From the NCBI RefSeq assembly GCF_026151395.1, contig NZ_JAMQPV010000001.1, positions 1,364,001-1,428,000 of the forward strand: DNA of 64,000 nucleotides, read 5' to 3'. Numbering within the stretch: the stretch's first letter is position 1; every line of letters begins with the position of its first letter. A program made the translations under genes and the position numbers. Positions 8,832 through 17,728 of this stretch are shown one piece after another. Origin of the DNA: Leptospira limi (GTDB lineage: Bacteria > Spirochaetota > Leptospiria > Leptospirales > Leptospiraceae). The notes beneath the pieces were generated by a model. That model was given only the letters and a program-made list of their open reading frames with translations. It ran no database searches and had not been told where the DNA came from.

Positions 8832-9088
8832 ATTTCTCTTCCTCTCTACTTTCCCTTTCGGACGGTTTTCCTTCCTCCTAAAGACATTTATGTCACGTTT
8901 CGATGATTTTTTTTGGGCGGCCCCGATGATTTCTAAGAACCGAATCGGATCGTTAGCAGGGTCGGGCTCTCCCTGCAATCCTCCCGAAAGTTACCCTTGT
9001 AAAATTAAATCCTTACACTGGTACCCGGGAGGGATTTCCGTTCGATCCCTGCCGCAGGCTTGGGGAGGGGAATCAAATATGATTTTAT

Positions 9089-9958
9089 TTAAGAGACAAC
9101 TAACCCTGATTCCGTTTTGATTTTCCCTTTCCTTTCTCTTTCACTCTGCTTTTTTTCCCTCTCAGCTACCACTTGTTCGAAGTAATCTTCGTAATAAGGA
9201 AAGTTGGTTCCCATCACTCGGTCCCATACATTGAAATACAATGAGTAATTTCCATGGAACTTTTGGTGGTGGAGGTTGTGGTGAGTGGAACTATTGATCC
9301 ATTTTGTGATCGGGTGTGATGCCCATCCTTTGGGAAAAAATTCATACCCAAGGTGCCACCAAATATTGAGGATCATCGCATAAAAGGTGTGGAACAGAAC
9401 TACATAAAAATGAACCGGCACAAACATTACAAAAGGGACAATATAAATTGCTTCTAAAAATGCTTCTGTTGCTTGGAACCTGTAAGCAGCCAAAGGAGAT
9501 GGATTCACAGATTGGTGGTGTTCCGAATGTACATGTGGGTATACTTTTTTCAAATGAGCAAATCTGTGCATCCAATAGAACCATGTCTCATGCCAAACCG
9601 TGATGAAGAAAAAACTGATAAAGAGATAACTGATTTCCCATACACCTGAAACAGATCCAAAGTAAACTCCACTCGGAACTATTTTTGCTTTCATCAGTGT
9701 GATGTTTGTCACAGCCACCATGGTGAAGACAATGAGAGTGACAGCAGATTGGCGAAACTCTTTCCAAACTTTTTCTGCTTTTGGGTAAAGTTTTTGGATT
9801 CGATACGTTTCAAAAAAATCCTTTCGCCAAACATAGAATAGTAGAAAAGCCAATCCTGCAATGGGATAATAACGAATAAAATTTAAAATGCCCTGCATAA
9901 ACCCAATTTTGGTTACACAATCAAGAACCAATTCACACTGAACGGGACCACCAAACAT
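9089..9958 (-). CDS. Fatty acid hydroxylase/sterol desaturase superfamily protein
   Basis: 289-residue integral-membrane di-iron oxygenase. The three histidine clusters of the superfamily are present: HETWFYWMHRFAH, HSEHHQS and HHNLHHQ, between several hydrophobic helices. It likely hydroxylates or desaturates an acyl or isoprenoid lipid in the membrane. The start at 9958 is well placed, with AGGAG 6 nt upstream. The upstream gap carries a palindromic repeat pair (10018-10062), and the next gene upstream on the same strand is an AraC-type regulator that may control it. Substrate unknown; a paralogous superfamily member lies at 14858-16045. Confidence 0.88.
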   Translation of the reverse strand: MFGGPVQCELVLDCVTKIGFMQGILNFIRYYPIAGLAFLLFYVWRKDFFETYRIQKLYPKAEKVWKEFRQSAVTLIVFTMVAVTNITLMKAKIVPSGVYFGSVSGVWEISYLFISFFFITVWHETWFYWMHRFAHLKKVYPHVHSEHHQSVNPSPLAAYRFQATEAFLEAIYIVPFVMFVPVHFYVVLFHTFYAMILNIWWHLGYEFFPKGWASHPITKWINSSTHHNLHHQKFHGNYSLYFNVWDRVMGTNFPYYEDYFEQVVAEREKKQSERERKGKIKTESGLVVS

Positions 9959-10017
9959 ACTTTTCTCCTGACCTAGTTTAGACTAAGACTAGCATACACT
10001 GTATTCTCCAGGGAATC

Positions 10018-10062
10018 GACCGAATCGGTCAATTCGGAATGAAAAATGCTTCCGAATCGGTC
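10018..10062. promoter_or_regulatory. Repeated palindromic element, candidate regulator binding sites
   Basis: GACCGAATCGGTC (10018-10030) is a palindrome around one central base. CCGAATCGGTC recurs at 10052-10062, 32 bp from the first copy, about three helical turns. Between them ATTCGGAA and TTCCGAAT form a further inverted repeat. The element lies upstream of the hydroxylase gene (start 9958) and just past the 3' end of the AraC-type gene, so control by that regulator is plausible but inferred. Confidence 0.5.
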
Positions 10063-10071
10063 CGTTCGTTT

Positions 10072-11160
10072 TTATTTTTTTAGATTCTTGCGATATTCAC
10101 TCGGGCTTTGCCCTATTTCCCGTTTGAAGGCATCATAGAATGTTGATTTGGAAGGGAATCCAACTTCATATGCAATTGTGAGAATGTTTTTTTCTGGATG
10201 GTTTGCAAATAATGATTTTGCTTCGTTGATCCGGTAATGATTGACTAAATGGAAAAAACTTTTTTTCACATAAGAATTTAGAAATTCAGAAAGTTGGTGT
10301 TCTGACAAACTCATATGTTTTGCCAATTTTACCAAATTAATCGTTTCATCTAAATATACTTTTTTTGTTTCCATGAGAAAATTCAAACGATTGTGAAGGT
10401 CTTCTAAGTTAAAAGATCCCAATTGGGATGTTTGGTATTTTTTTTCTTCAATGACAATCCTTTGTACCTCACCCCAAAGTTCAGGGCTTTTTTGTCGCAA
10501 TAGGTAAATACTGATGATCAGGCAAGATAAGAAAAAGGACACGATTTCCAATCCATGTTTTGCATGGAAAAATAAAGTATAGACTCCAATTGCACTCGCC
10601 AAAGCACCAAAACCAACAACGAGTCCCACCAAACGAAGGTGAGCTGATTTTTTGAATGATTCCCATCGAACGTAATGAACCATATGGGAAAAAACATAGT
10701 ATGCAGAATAAAAAATAGGTAAAACAGCTAGTACGATGATCAGTTGGAATTTAAGAGGAACTCCATTTTGCAAATAAGAATTGTGAATTGTAATTTTAGT
10801 TTCAGCAGAAGAAAGGTAAAATGGAAACATCAGTATAAAAACAAAAATTGCAGGAGTCAATTCCCAAAAGGAAAATCGATTTTTATCTGGGTTCTCATTC
10901 CAAAGTTCCGAAAAATATTGTTTTAATAAGGAACCTATACTTGCAGTGAACGGTAAATGAACCAAATAAAAATGTGGATAGATTTGATACAGTTCGGTAC
11001 TTGCTAAATAGGTGTGAGTTTGGAAAAAGGCGACAAATAAAAATAACAATCCCTGCACTTTGGTCTGCCGACTCGCATTTGTCCTAAGGAATTCGCCAAT
11101 GGCAAATAAGAAGGATAAACCTGCTGAAAATGCAATCAGTTGGATCATAAAATTGCCCAT
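10072..11160 (-). CDS. Membrane-anchored AraC-family transcriptional regulator
   Basis: About 362 residues. The N-terminal two thirds hold about seven hydrophobic segments. The C-terminal ~100 residues are an AraC/XylS double helix-turn-helix (LAKHMSLSEHQLSEFLNS ... INEAKSLFANHPEKNILTIAYEVGFPSKSTFYDAFKREIGQSPSEYRK). This architecture senses a membrane or extracellular signal and acts on DNA from the membrane. Start is uncertain: the ATG at 11160 lacks a clear ribosome site, and a GTG at 11208 with AGG nearby is possible. It is divergent from the Mla-type operon (88-bp gap from 11160) and precedes the hydroxylase gene on the same strand, so it may regulate either or both. Confidence 0.85.
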   Translation of the reverse strand: MGNFMIQLIAFSAGLSFLFAIGEFLRTNASRQTKVQGLLFLFVAFFQTHTYLASTELYQIYPHFYLVHLPFTASIGSLLKQYFSELWNENPDKNRFSFWELTPAIFVFILMFPFYLSSAETKITIHNSYLQNGVPLKFQLIIVLAVLPIFYSAYYVFSHMVHYVRWESFKKSAHLRLVGLVVGFGALASAIGVYTLFFHAKHGLEIVSFFLSCLIISIYLLRQKSPELWGEVQRIVIEEKKYQTSQLGSFNLEDLHNRLNFLMETKKVYLDETINLVKLAKHMSLSEHQLSEFLNSYVKKSFFHLVNHYRINEAKSLFANHPEKNILTIAYEVGFPSKSTFYDAFKREIGQSPSEYRKNLKK

Positions 11161-11248
11161 AAATATAGAATGATCTAAAGAATGCTTTAGAATGTAAAAT
11201 AAAATCACTTGCCTAGTGTTCGTTCCGAATTAGTTTTACGTTTGAAAC

Positions 11249-12373
11249 GTGGAATCTAACCAAAGACAATCTTCATTTTTGTGGGAAGGAAATACCTTAG
11301 AAATTCACTTACCCGAGATTTTTAATACAAAAGAAGTTTCAAAAGATTGGGTTACCTTTTTGGAGAGTCTCACCAAAAATACTCCCAGAAATATCTCAAT
11401 ATTTGCACAAAATTTAAAAGAATCTGATTCATCTGGAATTTCATTTCTAAAATTAGTAAGAACAGAATGTGAATCTAAAAAAATTCAGTTCGCCTTGCAT
11501 GGGTTAGATGAAAAATTCAATTACCGACTCAATATCACAAATGATGATAGCAAAAAATACCAAGAACAATTTGCAATTGCCCTTCGCAAATCAGAACAAA
11601 TTGGAAAACTGACCATCGATTCCTTATTGGAATTCAAATATTTAATTACATTTACTGGTGAACTTACTGTTTCCTTTTGGCGTTCTTTTTTACACCCATC
11701 CAAAATCCGCTGGAAAGATAGTTTCCGTGTAGCGGAATCCATGGGAGTCAATGCGTTTCCCATCATTGCCATGATTGGATTTTTACTGGGACTCATCATG
11801 TCTTTCCAATCTGCCATTCCGATGCGGAAATTTGGAGCTGAGATCTTTGTGGCAAACCTAGTGGGATTGTCTTTATTCCGTGAACTAGGCCCCCTAATGA
11901 CAGCTTTTATTCTATCGGGAAGGTCTGGTTCCGCCTTTGCTGCAGAACTTGGAACCATGAAAGTATCAGAAGAAATTGATGCATTGACTACAATGGGTCT
12001 ACCTCCCGTACAATTTCTCATCATCCCAAGGCTTGTTGCCTCTCTCATCGTCACACCTCTTCTTACCATTGTCTTTAATTTATTTGGTCTCATTGGTGGA
12101 GCAGTTGTGCTTGTGAGTTTTGGATTCCCTCTCGTTACGTTTGTAAACCAAGTGAACATTGCCGTTGGGCTTTCCGATATTTTAGGGGGACTCTTAAAAT
12201 CTTATTTTTTTGGAATGATCATCGCTTCCATTGGATGTTACCGAGGCTTAAAAACAGCATCAGGAGCTGGTGCTGTTGGTGAATCCACCACATCAGCAGT
12301 GGTAGGTTCGATCATATTAGTTTCCATCTTAGATGGAATTTTTTCCGTCCTATATTTTTACTTACGCATATGA
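11249..12373 (+). CDS. MlaE/YrbE-type ABC lipid transporter permease with N-terminal STAS-like domain
   Basis: 374-residue permease of the Mla/MCE phospholipid transport family. Residues ~1-110 look like a STAS-type domain (cf. MlaB fused to the permease: NISIFAQNLKESDSSGISFLKLV). The rest is the MlaE fold with AMIGFLLGLIMSFQSA, LFRELGPLMTAFILSGRSGSAFAAELGTMKVSEEIDAL and five to six membrane segments. It begins with GTG and has only a weak ribosome site. The stop overlaps the ATPase start by ATGA. It forms an operon with the ATPase, MCE and lipoprotein genes; direction of lipid movement is not resolved. Confidence 0.92.
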   Translation: MESNQRQSSFLWEGNTLEIHLPEIFNTKEVSKDWVTFLESLTKNTPRNISIFAQNLKESDSSGISFLKLVRTECESKKIQFALHGLDEKFNYRLNITNDDSKKYQEQFAIALRKSEQIGKLTIDSLLEFKYLITFTGELTVSFWRSFLHPSKIRWKDSFRVAESMGVNAFPIIAMIGFLLGLIMSFQSAIPMRKFGAEIFVANLVGLSLFRELGPLMTAFILSGRSGSAFAAELGTMKVSEEIDALTTMGLPPVQFLIIPRLVASLIVTPLLTIVFNLFGLIGGAVVLVSFGFPLVTFVNQVNIAVGLSDILGGLLKSYFFGMIIASIGCYRGLKTASGAGAVGESTTSAVVGSIILVSILDGIFSVLYFYLRI

Positions 12374-13137
12374 AAGAGAAACCAATTATTCGTGTCGAAC
12401 ACCTAACAACTGGATATGGCCACTCTGTGATCATGGAAGATATATCTTTTGATGTTTATAAAGGAGAAATTTTCGGGATACTAGGTGGTTCTGGTTGTGG
12501 AAAATCAACTGTGCTTAAGAACATGATTGGCTTAACCAAACCTTTTAGTGGAAGGATTTGGATCGATGAGGATGACATCGTTCTTGCAGAAGGCAAACAA
12601 AAAGTCGCAATCTGGAACCGAATTGGTGTGATGTACCAACAAAGTGCATTGTTTGGTTCCATGTCTCTTTTAGAAAATGTACGACTGCCATTGGAAGAAT
12701 TTACAAACTTACCATTACCCATCATGAATGAGATTGTCATGACCAAATTAAAAATGGTAGGTTTGTTTCCATTTGCACATTTGAGTCCTTCTGAATTATC
12801 AGGGGGTATGAAAAAACGAGCTGCCATCGCGAGGGCTATGGCGATGGATCCTGAAATTATTTTTTTAGACGAACCAAGCGCTGGCCTTGATCCCATTACC
12901 AGTGTCGAACTTGATTATTTAATCATCCGTTTGTCGAGAACCTTAGGAGTTACTTTTGTGATCGTTACACATGAATTACCATCAGTGTTTACAATGGCTG
13001 ATCGTGTGATTGTGTTAGATAAATCTAAAAAAGGAATTATCGCCGAAGGAAAACCGAAAGACTTAAAAGAAAAATCAAAAGATCCTTTTGTAAGACAATT
13101 TTTCAATCGAATCCCACAGGAGAGTGCTCCCTTATGA
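12370..13137 (+). CDS. MlaF-type ABC transporter ATP-binding protein
   Basis: 255-residue ABC ATPase partner of the preceding permease. Walker A is GGSGCGKST near residue 36, the Q-loop YQQSALFGSM, the signature LSGGMKKRAAIARAMA, Walker B IIFLDEPSAGLDP and the switch His in IVTHELPSV. The SALFGSM and GGMKKRAA wording is characteristic of MlaF/Ttg2A proteins. It overlaps both neighbours by 4 nt, so the three genes are translationally coupled. Cytoplasmic face of the inner membrane. Confidence 0.95.
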   Translation: MKEKPIIRVEHLTTGYGHSVIMEDISFDVYKGEIFGILGGSGCGKSTVLKNMIGLTKPFSGRIWIDEDDIVLAEGKQKVAIWNRIGVMYQQSALFGSMSLLENVRLPLEEFTNLPLPIMNEIVMTKLKMVGLFPFAHLSPSELSGGMKKRAAIARAMAMDPEIIFLDEPSAGLDPITSVELDYLIIRLSRTLGVTFVIVTHELPSVFTMADRVIVLDKSKKGIIAEGKPKDLKEKSKDPFVRQFFNRIPQESAPL

Positions 13138-14081
13138 ACCAATCCAATAAAATCTATTTTAAAGTTGGAATTTTTGTTTTAGTTAGTTTTTTTACTCTAA
13201 TCCTTTTTCTCATCGTATTCACGGCTGGGAATATTTTCCAAAGGTCAGTCAGTTTAGAAACTTACTTTGATGAGTCGGTACAAGGTTTAGATATAGGATC
13301 GCCTGTGAAACACAGGGGGGTAAAGGTAGGAACCGTCCAAGAAATTACTTTTGTACAAAATGAATATGCAGACAAACTAAACGAAGATACGGCTCTACGT
13401 TATGGAAGGTATGTTCTCATTAAAATGTCAGTTCCTGATTTTGTGAAAGGTGTATATGGGAACGATCTAAAAAAGACTGTAGAGAGAATGATCCAAAGTG
13501 GTCTTCGTGTACGTCTCGCCTCACAAGGGTTAACGGGCACTGCGTATTTAGAAGTCGATTATTTGAATCCTGAAAAAAATCCTCCTTTATCCATTGAGTG
13601 GGAACCAAAAACAGTATATATTCCATCAGCACCAAGTACTATCTCAAGATTTACAGCTTCAGTTGATAAGTTTTTTGATAAGGTAGAAAAAGCAGATGTA
13701 GACAAAATTCTAATGGGTGTTGGTGATTTGATCAAAAATTTAAACCAAACGATTTTGGACGCAAGACTTGGTGACCTTTCTAGGGAAGCAACTTCATTAC
13801 TTGTGGACTTACGGAAAACGAATGGAGAAGTAAAAGCACTCATCGCAAGCCCAGAAACTCAAAATCTCCCTAAAAAACTAGACCAATCAGTTTCACAATT
13901 ACAAACAACACTCAAACGATTGGATACATTACTCGCAGCAAACCAAGGTGATATTTCTACTTCCATTGAAAACTTACGAATTGCCTCAGAAGACTTAAAA
14001 GAAGTAACTTCAAATGCGAAAAAATACCCTTCCCAATTTTTATTTGGAGATGCACCAAACAAGTCTAAACTTTGGAAATGA
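13134..14081 (+). CDS. MlaD-type MCE-domain lipid-binding protein
   Basis: 315-residue MCE protein: one N-terminal membrane anchor (residues ~8-32), then the MCE domain (SVSLETYFDESVQGLDIGSPVKHRGVKVGTVQEI ... RVRLASQGLTGTAYLEVDYL), and a long C-terminal helical part with repeated Leu/Asp patterns that probably builds a periplasmic channel or coiled coil. Substrate is expected to be phospholipid or another envelope lipid moved between the two membranes. ATGA overlap with the ATPase gene. No MlaA or MlaC gene lies in the operon; the following lipoprotein may be the outer-membrane-side partner. Confidence 0.93.
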   Translation: MNQSNKIYFKVGIFVLVSFFTLILFLIVFTAGNIFQRSVSLETYFDESVQGLDIGSPVKHRGVKVGTVQEITFVQNEYADKLNEDTALRYGRYVLIKMSVPDFVKGVYGNDLKKTVERMIQSGLRVRLASQGLTGTAYLEVDYLNPEKNPPLSIEWEPKTVYIPSAPSTISRFTASVDKFFDKVEKADVDKILMGVGDLIKNLNQTILDARLGDLSREATSLLVDLRKTNGEVKALIASPETQNLPKKLDQSVSQLQTTLKRLDTLLAANQGDISTSIENLRIASEDLKEVTSNAKKYPSQFLFGDAPNKSKLWK

Positions 14082-14086
14082 TTTTC

Positions 14087-14698
14087 ATGAAATTTTTGAT
14101 CCGCATATTTACCGTTAGTTTATTTAGTATTCTATTTACCCAATGTTTTGGTGTCAGTAAAACGTTTCCAGAAAAAAGATTTTTTCTAATTGAGACAAAT
14201 GATACAAAACAGTTGTTTTCTCCTCCTAAACCAAGAACCTTTTTTGTGCGAAAAGTATTTATCTCACAAAGATTTGAAGGAAAAGAGTTTGTTTACCGAA
14301 GGGACAATGCCGTTTATGAATCTGATTTTTATAATGGATTTTTCATTCCTCCCTCGCATAACTTCAAAGAAGAATTTTCGAAATCACTGATACAATCAGG
14401 GAATTTTGAATGGGATGCAAATTTACACACAAGATTGAATGTAACTCATTACATTGAACTAAATTTATCTCAATTGTACGGAGATTTTCGATCCAAAGAA
14501 CCAAAAGCCGTTGTGGAATTTGAAGTTGTTGTTTATGAAGATATGAATAGTATTTCTTCACCAGTGTTTCGAAAAACATACAAACAAAATAACACAATTG
14601 AAAAAAAGGATGCAGAAGCACTTGTCATTGGATGGAATTCAGCTCTCAATAACGCATTCACAGAATTGAATATAGATTTGAGTAAACAATTAAAATAA
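14087..14698 (+). CDS. ABC-type transport auxiliary lipoprotein (PqiC/YmbA-like)
   Basis: About 203 residues. The signal peptide ends in a lipobox LFTQC (Cys near residue 20 from the ATG at 14087), so it is a predicted lipoprotein. The body resembles the ABC_trans_aux family seen with MCE systems: KRFFLIET near the start, then PRTFFVRKVFISQRFEGKEFVYRRDNAVYESDFYNGFF and an alternating beta/helix pattern. In-frame ATGs at 14072 and 14087 both exist; 14087 gives the better signal peptide. Last gene of the Mla-type operon, most likely a component at the outer membrane. Confidence 0.8.
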   Translation: MKFLIRIFTVSLFSILFTQCFGVSKTFPEKRFFLIETNDTKQLFSPPKPRTFFVRKVFISQRFEGKEFVYRRDNAVYESDFYNGFFIPPSHNFKEEFSKSLIQSGNFEWDANLHTRLNVTHYIELNLSQLYGDFRSKEPKAVVEFEVVVYEDMNSISSPVFRKTYKQNNTIEKKDAEALVIGWNSALNNAFTELNIDLSKQLK

Positions 14699-14705
14699 TT
14701 TCCAT

Positions 14706-14742
14706 GTTCGTTATTGAGTTGGTATCCCATTCAATAACGAAC
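14706..14742 (+). terminator. Hairpin at end of Mla-type operon
   Basis: GTTCGTTATTGA (14706-14717) and its exact reverse complement (14731-14742) form a 12-bp stem with a 13-nt loop, 8 nt after the lipoprotein stop codon. No T-run follows, so it may be a transcript-end stabiliser and not a classical intrinsic terminator. Confidence 0.5.
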
Positions 14743-14857
14743 GCGATCTTTGGGGATAAACGTAAAATTAAATTTTAGGCAAAATAGAAAATCCTAGGAA
14801 AGGTACTTGCTTTCATTTCTTCTTTCTTATCGATAGGTACATCGTTAAGGTAAGTGT

Positions 14858-16045
14858 ATGAGACTGATTGAATCTATTGTTCCTTTTTATTTTTTACTCA
14901 TGATCATCGAGATTGTTTATACTCGAATCAAAAAAAAGGATTTCTATTATTTCGAAGACTCACTTGCTGATTTGAGTTTAGGTGTTTTAAGTCGAATCTT
15001 TGATGGTTTGGTATTACTTGGTCTTGTGTTCGTTTATGATAAACTCTATCTCTTATCCTTTGGTGTAGAAACACTTTCCAAATTCTATTTAGCTCCATCT
15101 TCCATTTTGCATTGGTTGGTTTTATTTGTACTATTGGACTTTTTGTTTTATCTTGCCCACCGATATAGTCATGAGATTAAAATTTTGTGGGCATCTCACG
15201 TAGTCCACCATTCCAGTGAAGAGTTCAATTTGTCCGTAGCACTTAGGCAGTCTTTTATCAGAAATATCGGGATAGGTATCTTTTATTTGCCTATTGCACT
15301 TTTGGGTTTCCCTGTTGAATCTTATTTGATCATCGATGCACTCAATCGCACTTACCAATTTTGGGTTCATACTCGTGCGATTCATAAATTGCCCAATTGG
15401 TTTGAAGCGATATTTGTCACCCCATCGCATCACAGGGTACACCATGCGATGAATCCAGAATACATTGATAAAAATTACGGTGGCGTATTTATTTTCTGGG
15501 ATAAAATTTTTGGAACCTATTGTGAAGAGACGTTTGAGCCAAGATATGGACTCACAACACAATTACATAGTTATGATCCCATTAATGCCAATGTGCATGT
15601 ATTAAAAGATTTATTCTCGGATTTGATTCATACTAAAAATAAATGGCAAGGGATAGTTTCCTTTTTTTCCTATCCATCTGTTCGTCCCGATGATTTACAA
15701 GTGGTGATGGACCGAGGTGTCAGAGATCCTAAACTGTGGTTGTCACACCATTATTTAGAATTAAAAAACAAGGTACATAACCCAGTCTATCATAAACCAT
15801 CAGGAACTATCTTGTATCGAGTGTTTTTGTTTATTCAATTTGTATTCCCTTCGGTTCTCACTTTGTATTTCTTAAAACGTATGCACTTGTACAGTCTTTT
15901 GGAAGTATCATCTGTATTTGTTTTGTTAGTTTTTTCGTTCTATTCCCTAGGAAAATTATTAGAAGGGAAAAAAGAGTGGCTTTCGGTTGAATTTCCTAAG
16001 TATTTCTCTTGGCTATTTCTGCTCTTATATTTTTTTAAATCATAG
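14858..16045 (+). CDS. Fatty acid hydroxylase/sterol desaturase superfamily protein, second copy
   Basis: 395-residue polytopic di-iron enzyme. Histidine motifs: HRYSHE (about residue 101), HVVHHSSE (about residue 112) and HRVHHAMN (about residue 192), plus the family segments FWVHTRAIHKLP and NYGGVFIFWDKIFGTY. It resembles the alkylglycerol-monooxygenase/sterol-desaturase branch and is longer than the 9089-9958 protein because of extra C-terminal membrane helices. It lies alone after the Mla-type operon and 12 bp before the glyoxalase gene. Probably acts on a membrane lipid; substrate unknown. Confidence 0.88.
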   Translation: MRLIESIVPFYFLLMIIEIVYTRIKKKDFYYFEDSLADLSLGVLSRIFDGLVLLGLVFVYDKLYLLSFGVETLSKFYLAPSSILHWLVLFVLLDFLFYLAHRYSHEIKILWASHVVHHSSEEFNLSVALRQSFIRNIGIGIFYLPIALLGFPVESYLIIDALNRTYQFWVHTRAIHKLPNWFEAIFVTPSHHRVHHAMNPEYIDKNYGGVFIFWDKIFGTYCEETFEPRYGLTTQLHSYDPINANVHVLKDLFSDLIHTKNKWQGIVSFFSYPSVRPDDLQVVMDRGVRDPKLWLSHHYLELKNKVHNPVYHKPSGTILYRVFLFIQFVFPSVLTLYFLKRMHLYSLLEVSSVFVLLVFSFYSLGKLLEGKKEWLSVEFPKYFSWLFLLLYFFKS

Positions 16046-16057
16046 AAGCACAAAACT

Positions 16058-16480
16058 ATGAAATATTTACATACGATGATTCGTGTCCAAAATTTGGAGA
16101 AAGCTCTCCATTTTTTTGTGGATATATTGGGCTTGAAAGTTTCACGCCAGAAGGAATACCCAGAAGGTAAATTCACTCTTGTATTTTTATCCACTGGAGA
16201 AAATGACAGTTCCGAAATCGAACTCACTTATAATTGGGATCAGTCCGAACCATATTCAGTAGGTAGGAATTTTGGGCACCTCGCATACGAAGTTGAAAAC
16301 ATTTACGAAACTTGTGAAAAAATCCAATCGATGGGAGTTGTTATAAACAGACCACCTAGGGATGGTCGTATGGCATTTGTTAGATCACCTGATCTCATTT
16401 CCATTGAGTTGTTACAAAAAGGAAATCCTTTACCTCCGAAAGAACCGTGGATTTCTATGCCAAATACGGGAGAGTGGTGA
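16058..16480 (+). CDS. gloA: Glyoxalase I-like protein (lactoylglutathione lyase family)
   Basis: 140-residue vicinal-oxygen-chelate protein. It matches bacterial glyoxalase I in layout and metal ligands: His5 (YLHTMIRV), Glu55 (SEIELTYNW), His74 (FGHLAYEV) and Glu117 (SIELLQ). Expected to convert the methylglyoxal-glutathione hemithioacetal to S-lactoylglutathione, detoxifying methylglyoxal. Cytoplasmic. Twelve bases after the hydroxylase gene and 3 bases before the flavoprotein gene, so probably cotranscribed. Confidence 0.88.
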   Translation: MKYLHTMIRVQNLEKALHFFVDILGLKVSRQKEYPEGKFTLVFLSTGENDSSEIELTYNWDQSEPYSVGRNFGHLAYEVENIYETCEKIQSMGVVINRPPRDGRMAFVRSPDLISIELLQKGNPLPPKEPWISMPNTGEW

Positions 16481-16483
16481 GGT

Positions 16484-17728
16484 TTGGGTAAAAAACCCAA
16501 AATAGCGATTATTGGCGCAGGTGCTTCTGGATGTTTTGTCGCCAACCAATTGTTTGATGTTTTCTCTGGAAATGTTTCCATACAAATTTTTGAGAGGAGT
16601 AAAGAACCTCTCGCCAAACTTCGTGTTTCAGGTGGTGGCAGGTGTAATGTAACACACCAATTGTTTGAACCCGAACAGTTATCTCTCCGTTATCCGCGTG
16701 GCCAAAAAGAATTACGATGGGCATTTGAAAGGTTCCAACCAAAAGACACAATCGATTGGTTTGCCAAAAGAGATGTGACTCTGAAAGCAGAAGCCGATGG
16801 TAGGATGTTCCCAACTACAGATAAGTCAGAAACCATCATCGATTGTTTTTTAAATGAACTAAAAAAAAACAAAATCCCAATTCACTTCGAACAAGGATTA
16901 GTTGGAATTTATAAAACGGAAAAAGATTCCGAATCATTTCGATTATTATGGGAAGGTGGTAGAGAGGAATTTTTTGATGCCGTTGTCCTTGCAACAGGTT
17001 CAAACAGAAAAGTTTGGAGTATGATTGAAAAACTGGGACATTCGATTATAAACCCAGTGCCTTCTTTATTCACGTTAACTTTAGAAAATACCGATTTGAT
17101 GGAATTAACTGGGTTGGTTGTACCCAATGCAGAAATTAAAATTTTACCAAAAGGAAAACCTCAAAAAGGACCAATCCTCATTACCCATTGGGGTCTGAGT
17201 GGTCCATGTGCACTTCGGCTCTCGGCTTGGGAAGCAAGGACTTTATTTGAAGCCAATTACCATGTTGAATTGTCTGTAAATTGGCTTGGTGGTGAATCCA
17301 CTCAATTTGTTGAAGATTTGTTTTTGAAAAAAAAAGAAACTTCGCCAAGTGAAAAAATTTCGCAAGATCCTAATTGGAAATTACCCTCTCGATTTTTTGA
17401 TTGGATATTAAAAGAATCTGAAATTCAGGCAAACAAACGTTATTCGGATTTGAGTAAATCAGAGATTAGAAATGTATCTTTAAACTTAACACAAAAAAAA
17501 TTACAAATGGTTGCAAAAGGTGTTTTTAAAGAAGAGTTCGTGACTGCTGGTGGAGTGAACCGAAAAGATATCCAATTCCAAACGATGGAAAGTAAGGTTT
17601 GTAAAGGATTGTATTTTGTGGGTGAAGTGATTGATGTGGATGGAATCACTGGTGGATTTAATTTTCAAAATGCTTGGACGACAAGTGTCATTGCCGCCCA
17701 AGGAATTCGTAAATCATTCGTTATTTGA
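16484..17728 (+). CDS. BaiN/HI0933-like FAD-dependent oxidoreductase
   Basis: 414-residue flavoprotein of the HI0933/YhiN/BaiN family. N-terminal Rossmann motif IAIIGAGASGCFVANQL, the family hallmark LRVSGGGRCNVTH, a middle domain with THWGLSGPCALRLSAWEAR, and the C-terminal FAD segment GLYFVGEVIDVDGITGGFNFQNAWTTS. Starts at TTG with GAGG just upstream. Its 3' end overlaps the convergent pyruvate kinase gene by 8 nt. Exact substrate not known for most family members. Confidence 0.9.
   Translation: MGKKPKIAIIGAGASGCFVANQLFDVFSGNVSIQIFERSKEPLAKLRVSGGGRCNVTHQLFEPEQLSLRYPRGQKELRWAFERFQPKDTIDWFAKRDVTLKAEADGRMFPTTDKSETIIDCFLNELKKNKIPIHFEQGLVGIYKTEKDSESFRLLWEGGREEFFDAVVLATGSNRKVWSMIEKLGHSIINPVPSLFTLTLENTDLMELTGLVVPNAEIKILPKGKPQKGPILITHWGLSGPCALRLSAWEARTLFEANYHVELSVNWLGGESTQFVEDLFLKKKETSPSEKISQDPNWKLPSRFFDWILKESEIQANKRYSDLSKSEIRNVSLNLTQKKLQMVAKGVFKEEFVTAGGVNRKDIQFQTMESKVCKGLYFVGEVIDVDGITGGFNFQNAWTTSVIAAQGIRKSFVI

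Noticed and set aside
8809..9120. Plus-strand open frame of 103 codons across the flgB upstream region
   Set aside because: Overlaps flgB and the hydroxylase antisense, no ribosome site, no recognisable protein features.
11521..12159. 212-codon minus-strand frame inside the Mla permease gene
   Set aside because: Antisense shadow of a clearly recognisable MlaE-type permease; composition is that of reverse-read membrane helices.
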